From: Anaerolineae bacterium
GTDB taxonomy: Bacteria > Chloroflexota > Anaerolineae > Aggregatilineales > Phototrophicaceae
Direction of reading: 5' to 3'
NCBI GenBank assembly: GCA_025055175.1
Contig: JANWYT010000027.1
Coordinates: forward strand, 1-64,000
DNA length: 64,000 bases
Shown: piece after piece, positions 1-10,000 of the stretch
How the letters are laid out: the number at the start of each line of letters is the position of its first letter
How positions within the stretch are numbered: position 1 is the stretch's first letter
Program-made: the position numbers and the translations under genes
Notes under the pieces: generated by a model
The model's database searches: none
Seen by the model: the letters and a program-made list of their open reading frames with translations, nothing else
What the model was told of the DNA's origin: nothing

Positions 1-2
1 CC

Positions 3-1091
3 CTAAAGCCTGCTCAGCAGCGCCTGAGCGCGGTTGACATACGAGAAGGACTCGGCTTTGGCCAGAGCTTTGGCGGGGTCGGGCGGGTGAGCCAACGCGG
101 CACGCACAGCTTGGGCCAGCGCCGCGCCGTCATCGGGCGAGCAGAAGCGCACCTCGTCCTCGCTCAGCCAGTGGCGCAGGGCGGCGATGTCAGTGGCGAC
201 GATGGGCCTGCCACTGGCCAGGTATTCGCCCAACTTGACCGGACTCGTCCAGCGGGCGCTGGGGTGCTGAGCTGAGGGCGGCAGCAGCAAAACGTCGGCG
301 TGCCACAGATAGGGCGGCAGCTCCGACTGCGACTTGAGACCGTGCAGCACGAGATTGCTCAGGCCGAGTTCGACGGCCCGCTGGCGCTGGCGGGCGACGT
401 CTCTGTCTGTGCCGCCCACCAGGTGGAACTGACATTCGGGCAACAGACGAGCAGCTTCTAGCATGGCGGGAATGCCCTTGTAATCGTAGAGATGGCCGCT
501 GTAGACGATGTGCGGGCCTGGGCCGTCGTAAGGCGAAGGGGGCAATTGAGTCGGAGGACGCCAGCGGCTCACGTCAACGCCAGTGGGCAAGATGACGATT
601 TTCTCGCGCGGGACGCCGCGTGCAACGTAGTAGTCAGCCAGATCGGGGGCAATCGTCACCAGGGCGCGGAAAGCAGGCAGGCGCGTCGCGCGCAAAAACG
701 CAGAGAAGGCGGGCGACTCGTAGCCGACGGCGGCGTGGGTTTCGGCGATGGTGGGATAGCCCAATCGGGCTGTCCACAAGGGCGCGAGATAAGCGCGGGT
801 GAAGACGACTTGTGGACGGATGAGGGGCAGCCGAGCCAGCACTTGAGCGGTGTAGCGCCACGATTCGGGCAAGAAAGGCGCGACACGGGCTAAGCCGCGC
901 ACCTGCCACCAGCGAAACGACTGGCTCAGGCCGTAGCGCGCGCGCAGATCGTCCAGGCGAGGCAGGCCGCGCTGGGTGATGAAGGTCACGTCGTGGCCCG
1001 CCTGAGCGAAGCCTTGCGCCATGTTGACGGTGTTCACCGCGTGAGCGAACATCGACCCGGCGACGATCTCCGAGAGGACGACAACGCGCAT
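3..1091 (-). CDS. Glycosyltransferase family 4 (GT-B fold)
   Basis: Likely transfers a sugar from a nucleotide donor to a growing surface glycan at the cytoplasmic side of the membrane. The chosen start (ATG at 1089-1091) gives 362 residues beginning MRVVVLSE, the usual first beta strand of a GT-B enzyme; the longer open frame would overlap the gene upstream. The C-terminal half carries the GT4 donor-binding pattern: HLYDYKGI followed by FHLVGG, then SPVKLGEYLASGRPIVATD, where the E binds the nucleotide sugar in the family. The gene lies 8 bp after asnB and 3' of a Wzt-like ATPase on the same strand, so it belongs to a polysaccharide cluster that probably continues to the left. Donor and acceptor cannot be read from sequence. 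Confidence 0.85.
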   Translation of the reverse strand: MRVVVLSEIVAGSMFAHAVNTVNMAQGFAQAGHDVTFITQRGLPRLDDLRARYGLSQSFRWWQVRGLARVAPFLPESWRYTAQVLARLPLIRPQVVFTRAYLAPLWTARLGYPTIAETHAAVGYESPAFSAFLRATRLPAFRALVTIAPDLADYYVARGVPREKIVILPTGVDVSRWRPPTQLPPSPYDGPGPHIVYSGHLYDYKGIPAMLEAARLLPECQFHLVGGTDRDVARQRQRAVELGLSNLVLHGLKSQSELPPYLWHADVLLLPPSAQHPSARWTSPVKLGEYLASGRPIVATDIAALRHWLSEDEVRFCSPDDGAALAQAVRAALAHPPDPAKALAKAESFSYVNRAQALLSRL

Positions 1092-1099
1092 GAGGCGGC

Positions 1100-2839
1100 T
1101 CAAGCTAGGTGGGCGTCGGCCCAGCGCGAGACCATCCACAAGGTGAAAATGCGCCCCTGACGGTTAGGCACATCGGGGGCGAGGGTGGCGCGCCACCCTT
1201 TGGGCAAGGACTTGATCCAGGGCGAGTCGCTCAGGCGCTCCAGCTGCGCGTCCCAATCGTAATTAGGGGCGAAGAGGCGCAGGCTGAAGCCTTGCTTGGG
1301 ATGATCCAGCACGCTGGGCGGCACATGGCCGCGCAGGTAGTCGCGCAGCAGCGGCTTGCTGGCGGCGTCTTCGCGCGGATCAATCGGGCGCGTGAGGCCA
1401 TATTCGACGACGCGATGATCCAAGAACGGCACGCGCACTTCTAGGGCATGAGCCATGCTGGCCCGATCCACTTTGGCCAGGATCGAATCGGCGCAGAAGG
1501 TGAGCAAATCCACGCGCTGCTGGGCGCGGCGCTGAGGCAGAGCGCGGGCATGGTGTTGGCGGAAAGGCGCTAGCATGTCATCGTCGGTGAAGTCACGAGG
1601 GGACATGCCCAGCAAGGCGGGCAAATCCGCAGGGAAGAAGCGCCAATGCACGCGGTAGGCGTGGGCATGCCACAACGAACGCTCCTGCCAGGGGGGACGT
1701 CGCCAGGGGCGACGGCGCAGCACCAGGTCGTGGTGCCAGGTATAGCCGCCGAAGACTTCGTCGCCACCGTCGCCAGCCAGGATGACCTTGTGGCCCTGAG
1801 CCGCCAGCGCTGAGACGCGATAAGCCGTCAGCAGCGCGCCGTAGCCCTGCGGCTCGTCGTAGGCGCAGGCCACGCGATTCACCAGCTCGTCCACGTCGCT
1901 CATGGCCAGCGAGCTGATGGTATGGGGCAGACCCAAGTGACGGGCCAGTTCGGCAGCGATGGGCGATTCGTCCTGGGCGCTGTCTAGGGCGATGGTGATG
2001 GCCTGAGCCGAGTAGCCGACGCGGGCTAGAGCTAGGGCCACCGCCGAAGAATCTAGGCCGCCAGAGAGGAAGAGGCCGATCGGCACGTCGGCCAGCAGAT
2101 GGTCGTGGACGACGCCTTCCCATAGAGCGCGCCATTCGTCTAATTCGAAGCGAGCAGCAGGATCGACGCGGCGCGGCAAGTCGTAGTAAGGACGCACCTG
2201 GTAGCCCGCGCCTGCCTGCCAGACGAGTAGATGGCCAGGCGGCAACTTGTGGACGCCCCGCCATATAGCCAGCGGGGCAGGGACGTAGCCCAGGGTGAGG
2301 ACGTAAGCCAGGGCGCGCAAGTCTAGGGCAGGCGGCTGGAGGCGCAGGGCGTTCACGGCCTGGGCCTCGCTGGCGAAGCTGAAGCGCGCGCCATCGGCGG
2401 CGTAGTACAGCGGCTTAATGCCCAGGCGGTCGCGGGCCAGCAGCAAGCGCTGGCGGCGCTGATCCCACAGGGCGAAGGCATACATGCCCACCAGATGATC
2501 GACCAGCGAGTCGCCCCAAGCTTCATAGGCGTGCAGCAGCACTTCGCTGTCGCTATCGCTGGCGAAGACGTGGCCGTGTGCTTCTAGCTGACGGCGCAGG
2601 GCGGGGTAGTTGTAAATCTCGCCGTTGCAGATGGCCCAGAGCTGACCGTCCTCGCTGGTCATCGGCTGCAAGCCGCGCTCGCTGAGGTCGACGATGGCCA
2701 AGCGGCGCTGGCCCAGCCAGGCGCGCCGCTCATCTGTCCACTGGCCCTGGCCGTCCGGCCCGCGATGAGCAATGCTGGCTAGGGCCGCCGCGAAGCGTTC
2801 GGGTAAAAGGTGGCCGACTTGGCCGATGATCCCGCACAT
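1100..2839 (-). CDS. asnB: Asparagine synthase, glutamine-hydrolysing
   Basis: Converts aspartate, ATP and glutamine into asparagine, or amidates a sugar or peptide in surface-glycan clusters. The 579-residue protein starts MCGIIGQVG, so after Met removal Cys2 is the glutaminase nucleophile (class II amidotransferase); RGPDG and NGEIYN follow in the N-terminal domain. The synthetase domain has the PP-loop SGGLDSS at residues 259-265 and a later AGDGGDEVFGGY. Length is normal for AsnB. It starts 3 bp after the stop of the Wzt-like ATPase and ends 8 bp before the GT4 gene, so all three are probably one transcript. In this setting it may modify a glycan precursor rather than supply free asparagine; the sequence does not settle that. 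Confidence 0.93.
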   Translation of the reverse strand: MCGIIGQVGHLLPERFAAALASIAHRGPDGQGQWTDERRAWLGQRRLAIVDLSERGLQPMTSEDGQLWAICNGEIYNYPALRRQLEAHGHVFASDSDSEVLLHAYEAWGDSLVDHLVGMYAFALWDQRRQRLLLARDRLGIKPLYYAADGARFSFASEAQAVNALRLQPPALDLRALAYVLTLGYVPAPLAIWRGVHKLPPGHLLVWQAGAGYQVRPYYDLPRRVDPAARFELDEWRALWEGVVHDHLLADVPIGLFLSGGLDSSAVALALARVGYSAQAITIALDSAQDESPIAAELARHLGLPHTISSLAMSDVDELVNRVACAYDEPQGYGALLTAYRVSALAAQGHKVILAGDGGDEVFGGYTWHHDLVLRRRPWRRPPWQERSLWHAHAYRVHWRFFPADLPALLGMSPRDFTDDDMLAPFRQHHARALPQRRAQQRVDLLTFCADSILAKVDRASMAHALEVRVPFLDHRVVEYGLTRPIDPREDAASKPLLRDYLRGHVPPSVLDHPKQGFSLRLFAPNYDWDAQLERLSDSPWIKSLPKGWRATLAPDVPNRQGRIFTLWMVSRWADAHLA

Positions 2840-2842
2840 GGA

Positions 2843-4084
2843 CTAGGCTTCCTGCGGCTGGGGCTGAGCTTGCACGTCCCATTGGGCGCGGGCATAGGCG
2901 ATGCCGATGTTGACGGTCGACAGCACGACCTCCAAGTCGGCTGTGACGAGCATTTTGTGGAACAGCTGAGCATGATCGATCAAGATGCCCGTGCCTTCTT
3001 TGCAGATGAAGTTGATCCAATAAGGGCCAGGCAGTAGGGGCAGGCGCTCCACGTCGCAGACTAGGGTGCAGTCCTCAGTGAGGTCGATGGGGCGGTGAAT
3101 CGCTGGGCTGTGGCGCAGGTGCAGCACCACTGTGCCAGCGCTGTCCTGAATGCGCAAGCCGATGGCGGGCTGGACGACGGGGCGTTTCACCTGGACATCC
3201 ATCTCGATACGGAAGCTCTGGCCGGTCTGGACTTCATCCAGCGGGGCGCCGCTGTGCAGGTCGACCAGGCGCAAGGCACGCAGGCGAACGTCGCCGTTGC
3301 CGTGCCGCTCTGGCACAGCCACAGAAGCCGCGTCGTCTTCGCTCTGATTGATCCCACGCAGGTACTGGCCCATAATGACGCCGGGCGAATCTTCGGCGAT
3401 GATCTGGCCCTGATCCAGGAGGATGGCGCGATCACAGACGCGCTCAACGGCGTATGGGCTGTGCGAGATGAAGACGAAAGTACAACCACCACTGGCCAGC
3501 TCATCTATGCGCGTCAAGCATTTCTTCTGGAAGCGCAAATCGCCCACCGACAAAACTTCATCAATCAGCAGAATTTCGGCGTCTACATTGATAGCCACGC
3601 TGAAGCCCAAACGGGCCAACATGCCGCTGGAATAGGTGCGGATGGGACGCTTGAGCCAGTCGCCAAGTTCGCTGAAGGCTTCAATGGCGGGCAGCTTAGC
3701 GCGAATAGCGCGACGGCTCAAGCCCATGACTGCGCCCAAGAGGTCGATGTTCTCGTAGCCGCTCAGGTCAGGTTGTAGGCCAGCGTTCAGCTCAATCATC
3801 GGGAAGAGTGAGCCGTGTACGGCGTAGCTGCCGCGCGTAGGCGGGGTGACGCCAGCCAGGACTTTGAGCAGGGTGCTTTTGCCCGCGCCGTTGCGCCCGA
3901 TGATACCCAAAGACTCGCCGCGCTGCACGCGCAGGTGGACGTCGCGCAAGGCCCAGGGGCCGTAAGCTTGCGAGCGCGCGTCGTAGCGGCCCAGCAGGCG
4001 GTCGCGGGCCTGGCGCAGGGCGGGCCTGAGCGGAAAGCCATAGCGCTTCCACAAGCCTGTGACTTCTATCAGCGTATCGCTCAT
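2843..4084 (-). CDS. Wzt-like ABC transporter ATPase for polysaccharide export
   Basis: ATP-binding subunit that would power export of an O-antigen or teichoic-type glycan with a Wzm-like permease, which is not in the window. The start MSDTLIEV (ATG at 4082-4084) gives 413 residues. Walker A GRNGAGKS is at 63-70, the ABC signature YSSGM at 151-155 and Walker B ILLIDE at 171-176, followed by the D-loop-like VLSVGD. Residues from about 240 to the end form an extra beta-rich domain matching the position of the Wzt C-terminal carbohydrate-recognition domain. It is the first gene of the minus-strand cluster with asnB and the GT4 gene. The permease may lie elsewhere or beyond the left edge. Confidence 0.88.
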   Translation of the reverse strand: MSDTLIEVTGLWKRYGFPLRPALRQARDRLLGRYDARSQAYGPWALRDVHLRVQRGESLGIIGRNGAGKSTLLKVLAGVTPPTRGSYAVHGSLFPMIELNAGLQPDLSGYENIDLLGAVMGLSRRAIRAKLPAIEAFSELGDWLKRPIRTYSSGMLARLGFSVAINVDAEILLIDEVLSVGDLRFQKKCLTRIDELASGGCTFVFISHSPYAVERVCDRAILLDQGQIIAEDSPGVIMGQYLRGINQSEDDAASVAVPERHGNGDVRLRALRLVDLHSGAPLDEVQTGQSFRIEMDVQVKRPVVQPAIGLRIQDSAGTVVLHLRHSPAIHRPIDLTEDCTLVCDVERLPLLPGPYWINFICKEGTGILIDHAQLFHKMLVTADLEVVLSTVNIGIAYARAQWDVQAQPQPQEA

Positions 4085-4177
4085 GGTTGAAAAGACTCCG
4101 TGCGCCGATTGTAAAGCACAAGGCGCGATCTGAGCCATACCTGGTTAAGTGGCCCAAGACAAGCTCAGCTGAGCAAG

Positions 4178-4206
4178 TTGAAAAAGTAAGACACATGCGT
4201 TAAAGT
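4178..4206 (+). promoter_or_regulatory. Sigma70-like promoter of the BMP-family gene
   Basis: TTGAAA at 4178-4183 and TAAAGT at 4201-4206 are separated by exactly 17 bp, 56 bp upstream of the start codon at 4262. GAGG lies about 7 bp before that ATG. No experimental support is available; the -10 box is only a fair match. Confidence 0.45.
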
Positions 4207-4261
4207 ATTTAGCGCAATTCTTTAGCAACTCTCGGCCACTAGCCCCAAGCGAGGATCGACC

Positions 4262-5320
4262 ATGAAGAAAGTTTTGATGGGCCTCTCAGTCGCCGCTCTA
4301 GTACTCGGCGCGTTCGGCGTCAGCCTGGCGCAAGAGATCGACAGCGTCTGCCTGGTGACGGACAAAGGCAAGGTCAACGACGGCACGTTCAACCAGTACG
4401 CTTACGAAGGCATGATGCGCGCCGTCGAAGACTTCGACATTGACAGCACCTTCATTGAAACACAGTCGGAAGCGGACTACGACGCCAACATCAACACCTG
4501 CATTGAACAGGGTTACGACATCGTGGTGACGGTGGGCTTCTTGATCGCCGACGCCACGCGCGCGGCCGCCGAAGCTAATCCGAACGTGTTCTTCATCGGC
4601 GTCGATCAATTCGTGGTAGATGGCCCGACCAACTACGTCGGCATTCAGTTCCGCGAGGATCAGGCTGGCTTCTTGGTGGGCGCGCTGGCGGCCCTGGCGG
4701 CGGCAGAAGTGGGCGGCAACACGATTGCCGGCGTCTACGGCATCGATATCCCGCCAGTAGTCAAGTTCCGCAACGGCTACGAACAAGGTGCGCGTTACGT
4801 GAATCCTGACATTGTGGTGTTGGGCAAGTATGAAGACAGCTTCACCGCACCAGACAAGGGCGCTTCGACAGCCCGCACCTTCATCGAAGAAGGCGCTGTC
4901 GTCATCTTCGGCGCAGGCGGCCCCACCGGCAGCGGCGCCATCGCCGAAGCCGCCAAACAGGGTGTGTTCGTCATCGGCGTTGACCAGGACGAATACTTCA
5001 CCACCTTCGGCAGTGGCGAGACCGAAGGCGCGGAGTTCCTCATCTCTAGCGCTCAGAAAGCCGTCGACGTCGGCGTCTACGACATGATCGCGGCCCTGGT
5101 CGAGGGCGACATGGACGCCTTCCCTGGCGGCAGCGTCTACATCCTAGACGTGGTCAACGGTGGCATCACCTTCGCGCCTAAGCATGACGCCGATCTGCCC
5201 GACGAACTGTATGAACGAGTGGCAGAGATCAAGCAAATGCTCATCGATGGCGAGCTGGATACAGGGGTTGATCCCAACACGGGCGAACTGATCGCTCCTG
5301 AAGCGACGCCTACGCCGTAG
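4262..5320 (+). CDS. BMP/PnrA-family ABC substrate-binding protein
   Basis: Periplasmic-type binding protein of the BMP family, whose characterised members bind purine nucleosides. The 352-residue protein opens with a signal peptide (about residues 1-23, ending SLAQ) without a lipobox cysteine. The mature part begins with the family motif LVTDKGKVNDGTFNQ, and has VGIQFREDQAGFLVGALA and GVYGIDIPPVV, all placed as in PnrA-type proteins. The tail is Thr/Pro-rich (ATPTP). It stands alone: the ATPase and two permeases normally found next to it are absent, and the neighbours on both sides are on the opposite strand. A promoter lies upstream and a strong hairpin downstream, so it is monocistronic. 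The ligand is inferred from the family only. Confidence 0.88.
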   Translation: MKKVLMGLSVAALVLGAFGVSLAQEIDSVCLVTDKGKVNDGTFNQYAYEGMMRAVEDFDIDSTFIETQSEADYDANINTCIEQGYDIVVTVGFLIADATRAAAEANPNVFFIGVDQFVVDGPTNYVGIQFREDQAGFLVGALAALAAAEVGGNTIAGVYGIDIPPVVKFRNGYEQGARYVNPDIVVLGKYEDSFTAPDKGASTARTFIEEGAVVIFGAGGPTGSGAIAEAAKQGVFVIGVDQDEYFTTFGSGETEGAEFLISSAQKAVDVGVYDMIAALVEGDMDAFPGGSVYILDVVNGGITFAPKHDADLPDELYERVAEIKQMLIDGELDTGVDPNTGELIAPEATPTP

Positions 5321-5347
5321 TCGCTCGACTTCATTTGAAGCTTACAC

Positions 5348-5372
5348 AACGGGGAGCGCAGCGCTCCCCGTT
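5348..5372. terminator. Bidirectional intrinsic terminator
   Basis: A perfect 12-bp inverted repeat around a single A (arms AACGGGGAGCGC and its complement) lies between two convergent genes, 28 bp after one stop and 8 bp beyond the other. Short T runs flank it. Its position and symmetry suit termination in both directions. Confidence 0.7.
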
Positions 5373-5379
5373 TGGGTTC

Positions 5380-6996
5380 TCAGGCTTGGGGCAACAGGGC
5401 CAAGCGGAAGCCGATGGTGGGGTGGGTGAAGCTGCGCTCCATGCTGTGGTGGTAGGTAATCATCAGCTTGGTGTACTGGCTGTTCCAAGAGCCGCCGATG
5501 ATGTAACGCCGCCCAGAAGCCGCCAGCATCTGGGCTTGCGTCCCCTGGGCATGATCGCCATCCAGCATCATCTCCCAGACGTTACCCACCATGTCGAAGA
5601 CGCCAAAGGGGCTGACGCCGTTGGGATAGCGGTCTACTGGCGTCGTGCGATTGAGCTTGCTCTCGCGCGAATTGCAGAAAGCGGCGTTGAACTCGTTGCC
5701 CCAGGGGTAGAGCCGATGGTCGCCGTCTTGGGCGGCGCGCCGCCACTGGCCCAGGGTGGGCAGGGTGACCGTATCGCCGATGAAATGGCTGAGCCACAAG
5801 GTATAGGCGACGGCGTCATACCAAGAGACGTTCTCGCGCGGCAGATTGTCTGCCGTGAAATGGGAGTTCATCGGCTCAGGGTGGGCGCTGCGCCAGGCGC
5901 GCGCATCGGCAGAGTAGTCCCACCAGCGCGTCTGGCAGTAGCCTTTGGGGTGGCGCAGGAAGGCGTTGTACTGCCCATTGGTCACGGGGTAGCGCGAGAG
6001 GTAGAAGGGCGGGATGAGGACATCGCCGCGTATGGGCTTCCAGTCTAACATCGGGGCGATCTTCTGCGACTGGATTTGGATGGATTTGCGCGGCGGCATG
6101 GTCGAAGTGGCCACAGGCACTGGCGGGGGCGGCGGAGCAGCTTCTAGCCCGGCCACCACCTGCGCAGGAGCGGGGGTGTAGGACGGCATAGGCAGAGGCA
6201 CAGCAGGCGCGGGCATATCGACTGCAGCGAGCGCTTCGCCGCAGATGCGAGCCAAGCCTTGCGGATCGTAGGTGGGGTAATCTTGGCGGAAGAGTTGGAA
6301 GGATTGGCAGCCGATAGGGCGAGTGAGCGGGTATTTGATGAGTTCTGCAATGGCGCGATAATCGGCTTCGCGCTGGCTGTGGCGTTCTTGTTCTTGCAGA
6401 GCCTGCTCAGCCTGCACGCGCAGGGCGTCCAGGTTGATGTATTGGCTGACGTTGGCTTCGGCGGCGCGGTTAATCATGAACAAAGCCCGATCCCAATCGC
6501 CGTTTTGCATGGCTTCTGCGATGTCGCCGAAAGAGAAGTTGAGGCTCTGCGGATCGGTCGGGGGCGTAGAGCGGGGCTTAGGAGCGGGGCGTGAGCCGTA
6601 GGTCGCGCGTTCGCGCCATTGCAGATGATAGTTATGCACCGTGTCTAGGATTTGCTTCACCACGTCGGCGGTGAAACCATCGGTGCAGTCGATGTAGTGC
6701 AGGCTTTGCAGGTCGGGGGGCAGCACCAGGTCGCGCTCCAACAACAAGGGCAAGATGATCTTGTTGGAGCTGACGGCGATCCGATATTCGCGCTTGCAAT
6801 ATTCCGAGGCCAGGCTTTGTGACGTGAGCAGGTAGACGAACAGGTCACACCAAGCTAACCGTTGCAGGATACGCTCCCACCAGTTCTCGCCGGCGTACAT
6901 GCGCCCATCGTACCACAGCTCGTACTGATTAAGGATTTGGGCCACCAGCGCGCAGTAGGCTTTGTTGATGCGGGCATAGCTCAAGAAGATTTTCAT
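5380..6996 (-). CDS. TIR domain fused to FGE/sulfatase-modifying-like domain
   Basis: Candidate effector or sensor of a defence or conflict system. The 538-residue protein has three parts. Residues 1-125 are a TIR domain beginning MKIFLSYAR, with SLASEYCKRE at 61-70; E70 sits where the NADase glutamate lies in catalytic TIRs. Residues 155-260 are a helical region, followed by a Pro-rich linker to about 305. Residues 310-535 are a formylglycine-generating-enzyme (SUMF1) fold: YPVTNGQYNAFL, NVSWYDAVAYTLWLS, TLPTLGQWRRAA, YPWGNEF, FDMVGNVWEM, GGSWN and GFRL in the usual order. The cysteine pair that binds copper in true FGE is missing after GGSWN, so the domain probably binds a ligand rather than making formylglycine. 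It lies 21 bp after the TIR-NACHT-HEAT gene, on the same strand. Confidence 0.85.
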   Translation of the reverse strand: MKIFLSYARINKAYCALVAQILNQYELWYDGRMYAGENWWERILQRLAWCDLFVYLLTSQSLASEYCKREYRIAVSSNKIILPLLLERDLVLPPDLQSLHYIDCTDGFTADVVKQILDTVHNYHLQWRERATYGSRPAPKPRSTPPTDPQSLNFSFGDIAEAMQNGDWDRALFMINRAAEANVSQYINLDALRVQAEQALQEQERHSQREADYRAIAELIKYPLTRPIGCQSFQLFRQDYPTYDPQGLARICGEALAAVDMPAPAVPLPMPSYTPAPAQVVAGLEAAPPPPPVPVATSTMPPRKSIQIQSQKIAPMLDWKPIRGDVLIPPFYLSRYPVTNGQYNAFLRHPKGYCQTRWWDYSADARAWRSAHPEPMNSHFTADNLPRENVSWYDAVAYTLWLSHFIGDTVTLPTLGQWRRAAQDGDHRLYPWGNEFNAAFCNSRESKLNRTTPVDRYPNGVSPFGVFDMVGNVWEMMLDGDHAQGTQAQMLAASGRRYIIGGSWNSQYTKLMITYHHSMERSFTHPTIGFRLALLPQA

Positions 6997-7017
6997 GGCA
7001 GCTCAGCCCCTGTGCCT

Positions 7018-10000
7018 TCAAGTGACCGCTGTCCGCTGGAGGCGCTCCAAGACTAGCTGGGCAGCGATGGCGCGCTCGTCGTCTGAGGGCAAGGCTAGGT
7101 AAGGCTCAAGGTGGGGGATGGCGCGCACGTCACCCAGCTCCCCCAACGCCTGAATGAGCGTCCATTGGAGGACATGATCGCCATCCTCGTATTCTGCCTT
7201 GAGCAAAGCAATGAGAGGCTCTAGAGCATCTGCGTGTTTGAGGCGGCCCAAGACCTCGATGCAGGCTTCGCGCACCAGAGTATGCCGATCCTGCTGCAGG
7301 ACAGCGAGCAAGCTGGAGACGGCGCGACTATCCCCCAGTTCGCCCAGAGCGTGGATGACGACCACGCGCACCGTCCAAGCGGGATCAGCCAAGGCATTGA
7401 GCAGATGAGGCAGAGAGCGCGGATCGCGCAGCCAAGCGAGAGCTTCCACGATGGCCCAGCGGCTGAAAGGGTCGCCGTGAGCGAGCGCGTTCAGCAACAC
7501 GTCAAGGTCATTCCCTATGCGCCCCTGGCGGGCTTTGGCGTAGAGCGTCAAGTCTTGGGCAGCTTGCTGGCGCTGATGGCTGTCGCCCTGGCTCAGGCGA
7601 GCCAGCAGTCCTGCCAGGCCCTCATCTCGCTGAGGATCATCGACGCCAGGTGGAATGGGACGATAGCTGACTTGGGGCAGCTCGTTGGTGGCGGGCAAAG
7701 TTTCGTCCAAGTCAACATCCAAGTTTGGCAACTTCTGCCCTGTGATTCCTTTCAGACGAGCCAGGGCGTCCTGTGAAGACGATGACTTGGGGCGTCGTTC
7801 CAACCAGCGTTTGATGAAACTCATAGCCTCCTCCGAAGGGATCTTTTCCAGGGCGCGTAGAGCGATCTCGCCCACGCTGTGCGGCGTCCAAGCAGGTTGG
7901 GCATCGTCGTCGAGCAGCCGCCCCAAGTAACGCACAGACCAGGGGTGACCAATGCGGCCCAGAGCAGCGGCACACATGGCGCGTACATCCGCAGACGGAT
8001 CGCGCAGGCCTACCACCAAGTCGAAGAGAGCGCTCTTGTCGGCCATGTAGGCTAGGATGCCGGCTGCAATGCGGCGCAGCACCGACGAGGGATCGCGCAG
8101 CTTGAGCAACAAGAAGGGCAGGGCCGACGGGCCAATGGCAGCTAGCGCCAGGGCCACGCGGCGGCGTTCGGCCAAATCCGTCGTCTGCTGGAGATATTCG
8201 AACAGCAACGGGACAGCTGTCACGGCGCGCAACAGTCCCAGGGCGTCGATGATCGCTGCGCGCAGCTCAGGCGCTGCTGTGGGCCAAGCTTTCAGCAGAG
8301 CAGGGATGGCGGCTTGGTCGCCCAAATGGGCCAAGAGCTGGACGGCCTGGATGGCCTGATCGGTCTCTAGCATGGCCAGCAACGGCGGCAGCCAAGAGTC
8401 GTGACGAGCTTGCGTCAGGGCTAGGTCGTCGTGATTGCTGAGAGCAGCTTGAAGCTCAGCGGGGATGGGCCAGGTAGCCCACCGAGCGCAGGCCCGAATC
8501 ACATCCAGGGCGATGAAGCCCATCCTCTGAGGGTCGTCGCGCATGAGCTGGACGAGTAGGGGCAGAGCATCTCCGTTGGACACAACTCGCAGGCCGTCGT
8601 ACAAAGCAGGCCAACAGGCCAAAGGATACTCTGCGAAGGCAGCCACCATCTGGCGAGCGAGGGCGCGGCGGGCGTCGTCGCTGCAAGGCGCGCCTTCTTC
8701 TAAGCACAGGGCCACCAACAATGGGTCAGCCTGAGCCAAGTCATTGAGGAGGACGCTGGCGTCGTCTAGGAGAGAAGCCAACATGGCGAGGGGACGATCC
8801 CAGGGAGAGGGCAGGCGACGGCCAGCCTGATCGAAGGCTAGGTGGCTGACGTAAGCATGAGGGGTGTCGTGGTGGAGGATGTGCCAAGCAGCTAACAGGG
8901 CTAACCACGTGGGATGAGCGAAGGCGACTTGTTCTGGCAGCGCGTCATCTAAGATTTGCGCGCTGCACGCCACGGCGTAGCCTTCTGGCGTGTGGAAGAT
9001 ACTGCGGGCGTAGCTCTCGTCGACGTGACTAGAGCGCCCTTCGGCCAGCATAGTAAAGGCCAGCAAGGCCAGCTGCGGCAGAACATCTTCCAGAGGCGTC
9101 CATTGAGGATGACGAGTAAGCTGCTCGCGCTCCCAGCGCAACTCTAGGGCGCGCAGCAGCAGCCAACCACGCTGAGGCAACAAGGGCGCTTGCGGCGAGT
9201 GACGATGGACGAAGGTCGCCAAACGGTTGTTGAGTGGACGGCGCAGAAAATCTTGCCAGGCTGGGCGCGGCTGGGCGACCTGCCAGAAAGTAGCGTCTTC
9301 AGCGCTGCCCAGCCCTATGCTCAGCATACGATCGCTTTGGGTCTGCGGCGGCACTTCTAGGCTGATGAGGCGCAAGCCCAGACCGTCAGCCAAGCTCGCC
9401 TGCGCTGCATCACAAGTTATGACCACTGTACAAGGCAGATCAGCTAGCCATTCGGCCAAAGCCAGACGGCGACGCAGAGAGTCGCGACCCATCTCATCCA
9501 AGCCATCGAAGAAGAAGGCGACGCGGCCCTGGAGCGCTTCTTGACGGATGGGCAGGCGGAAGGGCCAGGCCAGCGCCAGGAAGTCTTCCACGCTCTGATC
9601 CGACTGCCACAAGCCCAAAGGCAGAAAGCAAGGCCAGGGGTGGGCGCGACTATCTTGGCGATAGCGGGCTATGCCATACTGGAGGAGGCTGTGCAAGGTT
9701 GCGGTCTTGCCGCTGCCTAGTGGGCCAATCAGCAAGCAGCGGCGGTGCTGCTGGATGAAAGCCAACAGATCGCTGACAGGTTGAGGTTGTAGCCCCGCAG
9801 GGCCGTGATCCACGTAGGTCGCTTGGCTCAGCCAATCATAAACCAGCACGCGCGGCGTGACCAATGGCTCGGTATGAGCCTTCTGGCTCTGCCCTCGGTG
9901 AGACAGACGAACGTAGTCCCACAGGCTGCGAGCTTGTTCTATCGCTGCGCTGTAGATGTTCAGCAAGCGGAACTCCGGACGCTGGGGGATGATGGCGAGT

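Noticed and set aside
1593-2264. Open frame of 223 codons in another frame of asnB
   Set aside because: Same strand, out of frame with the conserved asparagine synthase; Arg/Pro/Gly-rich shadow without start-site support.
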